DNA from: an uncultured Lachnospiraceae bacterium
GTDB taxonomy: Bacteria; Bacillota; Clostridia; Lachnospirales; Lachnospiraceae
Assembly: GCA_905235435.1 (NCBI GenBank)
Contig: CAJOLD010000008.1
Coordinates: 1-38,397 of the forward strand
Length of the DNA: 38,397 nt
Direction: 5' to 3'
Shown here: positions 34,003 through 38,397 of the stretch, piece by piece
Numbering within the stretch: the stretch's first letter is position 1
Layout of the letters: each line of letters starts with the position of its first letter
Translations under genes and position numbers: made by a program
The notes under the pieces: model-generated
The model's database searches: none
What the model was told of the DNA's origin: nothing
Seen by the model: the letters and a program-made list of their open reading frames with translations, nothing else

Positions 34003-34024
34003 TTAAGTGTTTCGAAAAACTTAA
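34003..34024. promoter_or_regulatory. 22-bp near-perfect palindrome, candidate operator
   Basis: TTAAGTGTTTCGAAAAACTT plus AA: 20 of 22 positions are symmetric about TTCGAA. It lies in the 227-base divergent region between the efflux operon (start 33918) and the DUF1294 gene (start 34146), about 85 bases upstream of the first adaptor and 60 bases upstream of the plus-strand -35. It could bind a dimeric repressor. No regulator gene is adjacent. Confidence 0.45.
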
Positions 34025-34082
34025 CAAACGACAAAGGGCCCGCCTCTCTCTTTTGCAGGCATCCCCGGTCCATATCCACAAA

Positions 34083-34111
34083 TTGACATTTTTACAATTT
34101 TCGGATAAACT
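34083..34111 (+). promoter_or_regulatory. SigA-type promoter of the DUF1294 fusion gene
   Basis: TTGACA (34083-34088), a 17-bp spacer and TAAACT (34106-34111). Predicted start near 34118, about 28 bases before the ATG. Confidence 0.75.
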
Positions 34112-34145
34112 GTTCGGAAGGGGAAAAGAGAGGGTATTTGCATCT

Positions 34146-35447
34146 ATGAATTTCATTCTGATCGATTACATTGCATTTGTGAACCTCGCGGGTCTCATGC
34201 TGATGTGGTACGATAAGCGTGCCGCGCGCAGACACGGAAAAAGAATCCCTGAGCGGGTACTCATAGGAATCGCTGTCATCGGCGGAAGCATCGGTGTTCT
34301 GCTGGCGGTCTATTTACTGCGTCATAAAACACGCCATCTCTCTTTCACTGTGGGCGTTCCCCTCATCCTTCTCGCCCAGCTTCTGCTGGCGGGTATGCTT
34401 TCCTTTAAAAAACATCAGGATCTGCAGGGTCCTTCCACAGCCGTACGAAACGAACTGACACTCATTCAGGAGCTCGATGACGAGACGATCTCCGGGATCC
34501 TCTCCTATGAGCATCTCATGCCGGAGGGGCAGGCCGGTCCCGCGTCTGACGAAGCGGCCGAAGCTATCCGCTCTTTCTTCGGCAATTTCAGTTTCCGTAT
34601 GGGGCCGGAGAAGACCGGCGACCGCGAGGCATCGGTGACCGTTGATATCACGAATATCGATATGCGCGCCCTTTCCTGCGATCTGCGCACTTCCCTCACT
34701 AAGACAAGCCTTTCTCTGGACCCGGCTGTTTCCGTGCCGGCGTCCCTTGACAATTATTTTTCTCTTCTGAAAAAAACCCTCGATGAACATAAATATGACA
34801 CGGCTGTGACACAGGCTGTCTTTCATCTTACCCGCACGGACGACGAGGGCTGGGTGATCGACGCGGACGAAAAGCTCGAGGACGAGCTCGTCAGTCATTT
34901 CATCACCTACATGAACGATCCTTATCTCATCCCCGCGGAGGATGTCCTGGACATCTGGCTGGAGCAGTTCTCGGCCCTCACCCCGGAGGAATGGATCGAC
35001 TGGCTGCATGTCTCGGATCTGTTCGCGACCGGCAGCGAGACCTACGCGCCGCAGATCGACGAGGAGTACTTTTCGAAACTTACCGATGCGTATTCCAGTC
35101 ATATCGATCACTGCGAAGAGGACGGGGATCTGGCGAAGGCGGAAGTCACCTTCACAAGCGTCGATCTGTCCGGCGTCCTCGAAGACTACCGCAGCGCTCT
35201 TGTTGCCTACGCCGGCGAGCCCGGGAACATCACGAACGGAGCTTCCCAGCTGACGGACGATTCCGCCGCCTTTCTGCTTGAAGCTCTGCGCGGCGGGGAC
35301 GGCACGAAGGAAATGACGACGGAGGTCACCCTGCGCAATAACGGCCAGGTATGGAAACCCGAGCTTGACGAGCAGCTCATCGACGCGATGTGCGGCGGCC
35401 TCGCCGAAAGCCTCGCCGAATTTTCGCAGGCAGCCGAGTCTGACTAG
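34146..35447 (+). CDS. DUF1294 membrane domain fused to a tandem extracytoplasmic domain
   Basis: The only plus-strand gene. I chose ATG at 34146, 433 residues; a longer frame from 34053 overlaps the promoter. Residues 1-86 are a DUF1294 domain with three membrane helices: NLAGLMLMWYDKRAARRHGK, RIPERVLIGIAVIGGSIG, and LLRHKTRHLSFTVGVPLIL. DUF1294 proteins are normally only about 90-120 residues. Here an acidic, hydrophilic region of about 345 residues follows. It seems to hold two related units, 162-250 (ASVTVDITNIDMRALSCDLR, then DEGWVIDADEKLEDEL) and 332-428 (AEVTFTSVDLSGVLEDYRSA, then NGQVWKPELDEQLIDAM), resembling DUF-type ectodomains of lipoproteins. Three helices would place it outside. 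Function unknown. Confidence 0.82.
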   Translation: MNFILIDYIAFVNLAGLMLMWYDKRAARRHGKRIPERVLIGIAVIGGSIGVLLAVYLLRHKTRHLSFTVGVPLILLAQLLLAGMLSFKKHQDLQGPSTAVRNELTLIQELDDETISGILSYEHLMPEGQAGPASDEAAEAIRSFFGNFSFRMGPEKTGDREASVTVDITNIDMRALSCDLRTSLTKTSLSLDPAVSVPASLDNYFSLLKKTLDEHKYDTAVTQAVFHLTRTDDEGWVIDADEKLEDELVSHFITYMNDPYLIPAEDVLDIWLEQFSALTPEEWIDWLHVSDLFATGSETYAPQIDEEYFSKLTDAYSSHIDHCEEDGDLAKAEVTFTSVDLSGVLEDYRSALVAYAGEPGNITNGASQLTDDSAAFLLEALRGGDGTKEMTTEVTLRNNGQVWKPELDEQLIDAMCGGLAESLAEFSQAAESD

Positions 35448-35476
35448 CAAGTTCTGATCGCGGTAAAGAAATCGAA

Positions 35477-35507
35477 AGGAGAGGGCCATCGCCCTCTCCT
35501 GCTTTTT
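35477..35507. terminator. Bidirectional intrinsic terminator between the DUF1294 gene and aspS
   Basis: A perfect 10-bp stem, AGGAGAGGGC with GCCCTCTCCT (35477-35486 and 35491-35500), followed by GCTTTTT on the plus strand. Read from the minus strand the stem is followed by TTCGATTTCTTT. It lies between two convergent genes. Confidence 0.88.
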
Positions 35508-35528
35508 GTCTCTGCTCTTTTAAGTCTC

Positions 35529-37325
35529 TTACGCTTCCTCCTCCGGAGCGGGTACGCTGATCCCGAGCTCCTCAAGCTGTTTTTCGGAGACCCGGGCCGG
35601 CGCCTGTGTCATCAGGTCGGAGGAGTCTTTCACCTTCGGGAACGCGATCACGTCGCGGATGCTGTCGAGTCCGAGCATCAGCATGACCACACGGTCAAGA
35701 CCGTAGGCCAGTCCGGCGTGAGGCGGAACACCGTATTTGAATGCCTCCAGCAGGAAGCTGAACTGATCCTGCGCCTGCTCTTTGGTAAAGCCAAGGCATT
35801 CAAACATCTTTTCCTGAATATCATTCTGGTGGATACGAACGCTGCCGCCGCCGAGCTCCGTGCCGTTGAGCACGATATCGTAGGCCTTCGCGCGGACCCT
35901 TCCGGGATCCGTATCGATATACTGCCAGTCTTCCTCCATCGGCATCGTGAACGGATGATGCATGGCCGTAAAGCGGTTCTCCTCCTCGCTCCACTCAAGC
36001 AGCGGGAACTCCACGACCCAGAGGAACTCAAAACGGGAAGGATCGATCAGTTCGAGCCTTCTCGCAAGCTCGCAGCGAAGGGCGCCCATCGTCTCGCGGC
36101 AGAGCTTTAACTTGTCCGCGCCGAACAGCAGAAGGTCGCCCGGCTCGGCTTCCATCGCCGCCCGCAGCGCCGCGATCTCCTCTTCCGTCAGGAACTTCGC
36201 GAACGAGGACTTGACGTTCCCGTCCGGCTCGACGGCCATATAGGCGAGCCCCTTCATCCCGTAGCCCTTTACGAACTCGGTGAGGGAGTCGATCTTCTTT
36301 CTGGGCATGCCTGCCTGGCCCTTCACATTGATGCCGCGCACCGTGCCGCCCGCCTCGATGGCGCCGGAGAAGACGCCGAAACCGCAGCCGCGCACGACCT
36401 CGGAAACATCCTTGAGCTCCATGCCGAAGCGCAGGTCGGGCTTGTCCGAACCGTAGCGGTCCATCGCCTCCGCCCAGGTCATGCGGCGGAAGGGGGTCTT
36501 GAGATCGATGCCGAGGACCTCTTTCCAGAGATGCGCCATCAGTCTCTCGTTCACGTCGATCACATCGTCGATATCAACGAAGGAAAGCTCCATATCCATC
36601 TGGGTGAATTCCGGCTGCCTGTCCGCGCGCAGGTCCTCATCGCGGAAGCATCTCGCGATCTGGAAATAGCGGTCGTAGCCGGAGACCATCAGCAGCTGCT
36701 TGAAGAGCTGCGGCGACTGCGGCAGCGCAAAGAAGCTGCCGGGGTATACCCTGCTGGGGACGAGGTAGTCCCTGGCTCCCTCGGGCGTGCTCTTTCCGAG
36801 CATGGGGGTCTCGATCTCGAGGAATCCCTCCTGCGCCATAAAGTTCCTGGAAAGCTGCGCAACGCGGCTCTTTACCATCAGGTTGCGCTGGATATCCGGC
36901 CTGCGCAGGTCAAGGAAGCGGTATTTCAGCCGGAGATCTTCCTTCGTCTGGCTGTCCTCCTCGATGGGGAAGGGAGGCGTCTGCGCCTCGGAAAGGATGC
37001 GCAGAGAGAGCGCGCGCACTTCGATCTGACCGGTCGCGAGCTTCTCGTTGACCGCGCCGCCCCGCTTTTCGACACGTCCCGTAACGGCAAGGACATATTC
37101 GCTGCGGATGGTCCCCGCCTTCTCAAACCCCTCTTTTCCAATGTCGTTCTCGTCAAAAACGATCTGCATCAGACCGGAGCGGTCCCGAAGATCGACAAAG
37201 ATCAGGCTTCCCAGGTTTCTTCTTTTCTGGGTCCATCCCATCAGCGTTACTTCGGTGCCGATCTCGTTTTGTGTGACCTCCGCACACCGGTGCGTCCTTT
37301 TCAGGCCCTGCATTGATTCTGCCAT
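35529..37325 (-). CDS. aspS: Aspartate-tRNA ligase
   Basis: Charges tRNA-Asp. The ATG at 37325 (598 residues) follows GGAGG by nine bases; a longer frame runs into the upstream gene. The N-terminal OB fold is GWTQKRRNLGSLIFVDLRD. The class II core has FLEIETPMLGKSTPEGARDY, motif 2 FRDEDLRADRQPEFTQMDME, and motif 3 GLAYGLDRVVMLMLG. The bacterial GAD insertion lies between them (about 290-420). Standard bacterial architecture. Whether it also aspartylates tRNA-Asn cannot be decided by eye. It begins four bases after the HD-GYP gene. Confidence 0.97.
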   Translation of the reverse strand: MAESMQGLKRTHRCAEVTQNEIGTEVTLMGWTQKRRNLGSLIFVDLRDRSGLMQIVFDENDIGKEGFEKAGTIRSEYVLAVTGRVEKRGGAVNEKLATGQIEVRALSLRILSEAQTPPFPIEEDSQTKEDLRLKYRFLDLRRPDIQRNLMVKSRVAQLSRNFMAQEGFLEIETPMLGKSTPEGARDYLVPSRVYPGSFFALPQSPQLFKQLLMVSGYDRYFQIARCFRDEDLRADRQPEFTQMDMELSFVDIDDVIDVNERLMAHLWKEVLGIDLKTPFRRMTWAEAMDRYGSDKPDLRFGMELKDVSEVVRGCGFGVFSGAIEAGGTVRGINVKGQAGMPRKKIDSLTEFVKGYGMKGLAYMAVEPDGNVKSSFAKFLTEEEIAALRAAMEAEPGDLLLFGADKLKLCRETMGALRCELARRLELIDPSRFEFLWVVEFPLLEWSEEENRFTAMHHPFTMPMEEDWQYIDTDPGRVRAKAYDIVLNGTELGGGSVRIHQNDIQEKMFECLGFTKEQAQDQFSFLLEAFKYGVPPHAGLAYGLDRVVMLMLGLDSIRDVIAFPKVKDSSDLMTQAPARVSEKQLEELGISVPAPEEEA

Positions 37326-37329
37326 TGCG

Positions 37330-37959
37330 CTATTCCTCCGTTTCCTCGCCAAGCAGAGCCGCGATGCGGTCCCGCCTTTCTTCGGTATCCAGGATCTCCT
37401 CCAGGTCATCGCTGTGGATCACCTGCATAAAAGCCAGAAATACCTTCATGTCATAGTATTTTATTTCCTCGATCATCGCAGCGGCTGCCGCCTCCGGTTC
37501 GAACGCCTCCCTGTAGGGGCGCCGCGCGGTAAGGGCGGCGAACACGTCGCAGACACGGATGATCCTCGCCTCCGGCGGGATCTGCTCTCCCGCAAGATTG
37601 CGGGGATAGCCCGAGCCGTCAAAATTCTCATGATGGCAGTGCACCCACTCGGCAATGTGCTCCGGATAGCCTCTCTCGCGAAGGATCTTCGCGCTCAGAT
37701 CCGCGTGCATCCGCACCGCCTTCAGTTCCTCGACGACCAGGGGCTGCGCCTCGTCCTCCAGCAGCCGACGCAGCTGCAGCTTCCCGACATCATGGAGAAA
37801 GCCGGCGATGGCAAGATCTCTGCAGACGCTCTCCGGAAGTTTCATCTTCCGGGCCACGCGGACACAGAGACTGCTGACCGTCATGCCGTGGCTGATCTCA
37901 GCCGGGAGACTGAGACGCAGGATCTGCGGACCGCTCCCGCTCTTCTCAAAATTCTCCAT
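37330..37959 (-). CDS. HD-GYP domain protein (probable c-di-GMP phosphodiesterase)
   Basis: A 209-residue protein that is almost entirely an HD-GYP domain. FLHDVGKL (His56-Asp57) is the HD motif, CHHENFDGSGYPRNLAGEQ carries the second metal-binding histidines and a GSGYP form of the GYP motif, and RIIRVCDVFAALTARRPYRE follows. Such domains hydrolyse cyclic di-GMP, or occasionally cGAMP. There is no sensory or receiver domain, so it may be free in the cytoplasm or act with a partner. The start overlaps the end of hemZ by 14 bases, and aspS follows four bases later. Confidence 0.9.
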   Translation of the reverse strand: MENFEKSGSGPQILRLSLPAEISHGMTVSSLCVRVARKMKLPESVCRDLAIAGFLHDVGKLQLRRLLEDEAQPLVVEELKAVRMHADLSAKILRERGYPEHIAEWVHCHHENFDGSGYPRNLAGEQIPPEARIIRVCDVFAALTARRPYREAFEPEAAAAAMIEEIKYYDMKVFLAFMQVIHSDDLEEILDTEERRDRIAALLGEETEE

Positions 37960-38393
37960 TGGCTCTCCACTTCCCGATCCCGGTCCGCTTTCTTTCGATC
38001 ATTTCATCGATGCGGTCCAGGTACGATCTGACGTCTTTTACATTTTCAATTCTTTCGATATGTTCGCTGTCGTAAACCATTTTCGTCGATCCGGCGGCGC
38101 CGAGCGCCAGGATGCTCTGGACCTCCTCCATGATGAGGATGTTGTAGAGGCCCTCTCTCCCTTCGGCCGCATAGCCTACATTTTCAAGATTGCCCGCCAT
38201 GTTTTTCTGACGGTACAGGTAATATGGATACAGATCGATATCAGCGCAGATCCGCTCCGTCATCTCCATAATGCCGGTGTCGTTGCGGAAACTTTCCTCC
38301 CGGTATCTGCATTGGTTGCAGAGTAAAGCCCCAAGAGAGCAAGTCGTATTCTTTCCGGAATCTTGAACTCGAGTATCCCGGGGATATGAACGT
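37946..38393 (-). CDS. hemZ: HemZ-like coproporphyrinogen dehydrogenase, C-terminal fragment (5' end outside window or interrupted)
   Basis: The C-terminal 107 residues from the ATG at 38269 match HemZ, an oxygen-independent coproporphyrinogen-III-oxidase-like radical SAM protein: LYPYYLYRQKNMAGNLENVG, EGLYNILIMEEVQSILALG, and IENVKDVRSYLDRIDEMIER. The catalytic CxxxCxxC half should be upstream. The same frame continues as RYREESFRNDTGI, which fits the family. It is closed by TGA at 38394-38396, two bases before the window edge, and the residues between look unlike HemZ. Another frame (PERIRLALLGLYSATN) resembles the expected SLAIKRAT segment. Either there is a frameshift near 38330 or the last 100 bases are low-quality contig-end sequence. 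Confidence 0.7.
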
Positions 38394-38397
38394 CATC

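Overview
The window is a stretch of a moderately GC-rich Gram-positive (Firmicutes/Clostridia, most like a Lachnospiraceae member) chromosome. The evidence is the rimP-nusA-ylxR-ylxQ-infB gene order, purine-rich AGGAGG ribosome binding sites before nearly every gene, consensus SigA promoters, a SleB-type cell-wall hydrolase, HemZ and QueH-type queuosine synthesis. No phage, insertion sequence or CRISPR array is visible. Almost everything is on the minus strand; the only plus-strand gene is the DUF1294 fusion at 34.1-35.4 kb.

Layout, left to right (minus-strand genes are transcribed right to left). 1-3.0 kb: the rimP-nusA-ylxR-ylxQ-infB transcription/translation operon, with its promoter and a leader hairpin at 2.94-3.02 kb. 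3.0-19.0 kb: one tightly packed run, pheS-pheT-queA-dut-queH-argH-asd-topB-parE-parC-secreted protein, with one strong visible promoter ahead of pheS. 19.0-22.1 kb: a YihY/BrkB membrane protein, a 139-nt structured RNA candidate followed by an intrinsic terminator, a small membrane protein and thrC. 22.2-23.3 kb: a SleB-like hydrolase and tRNA-Pro(GGG). 23.3-25.8 kb: a sugar-phosphate-type nucleotidyltransferase, a PHP-family histidinol-phosphatase and an FNT-family channel. 25.9-27.8 kb: rpsB-tsf. 27.85-28.2 kb: a small MGMT-like protein. 28.2-33.9 kb: a MacB-type ABC efflux operon with two HlyD-type adaptors, both carrying large acidic low-complexity segments. 34.1-35.4 kb: DUF1294 fused to an apparent tandem ectodomain. 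35.5-38.4 kb: hemZ (partial), an HD-GYP phosphodiesterase and aspS.

Most genes are housekeeping: translation (pheST, aspS, rpsB, tsf, rimP, infB, queA/queH, tRNA), DNA topology (topB, parE, parC) and amino-acid synthesis (argH, asd, thrC, histidinol phosphatase). Intergenic space is very compact. Promoters repeatedly begin on or just after the upstream stop codon, and some overlap hairpins.

The least ordinary items are the structured RNA upstream of the yihY-like gene, the double-adaptor efflux operon with acidic insertions and a palindrome upstream, the DUF1294-ectodomain fusion, the (YAEGE)n tail of NusA, and a secreted two-domain protein whose only plausible start is CTG. I did not find a clearly new multi-gene defence or metabolic system. 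The efflux operon and the RNA are the best candidates for undescribed biology.
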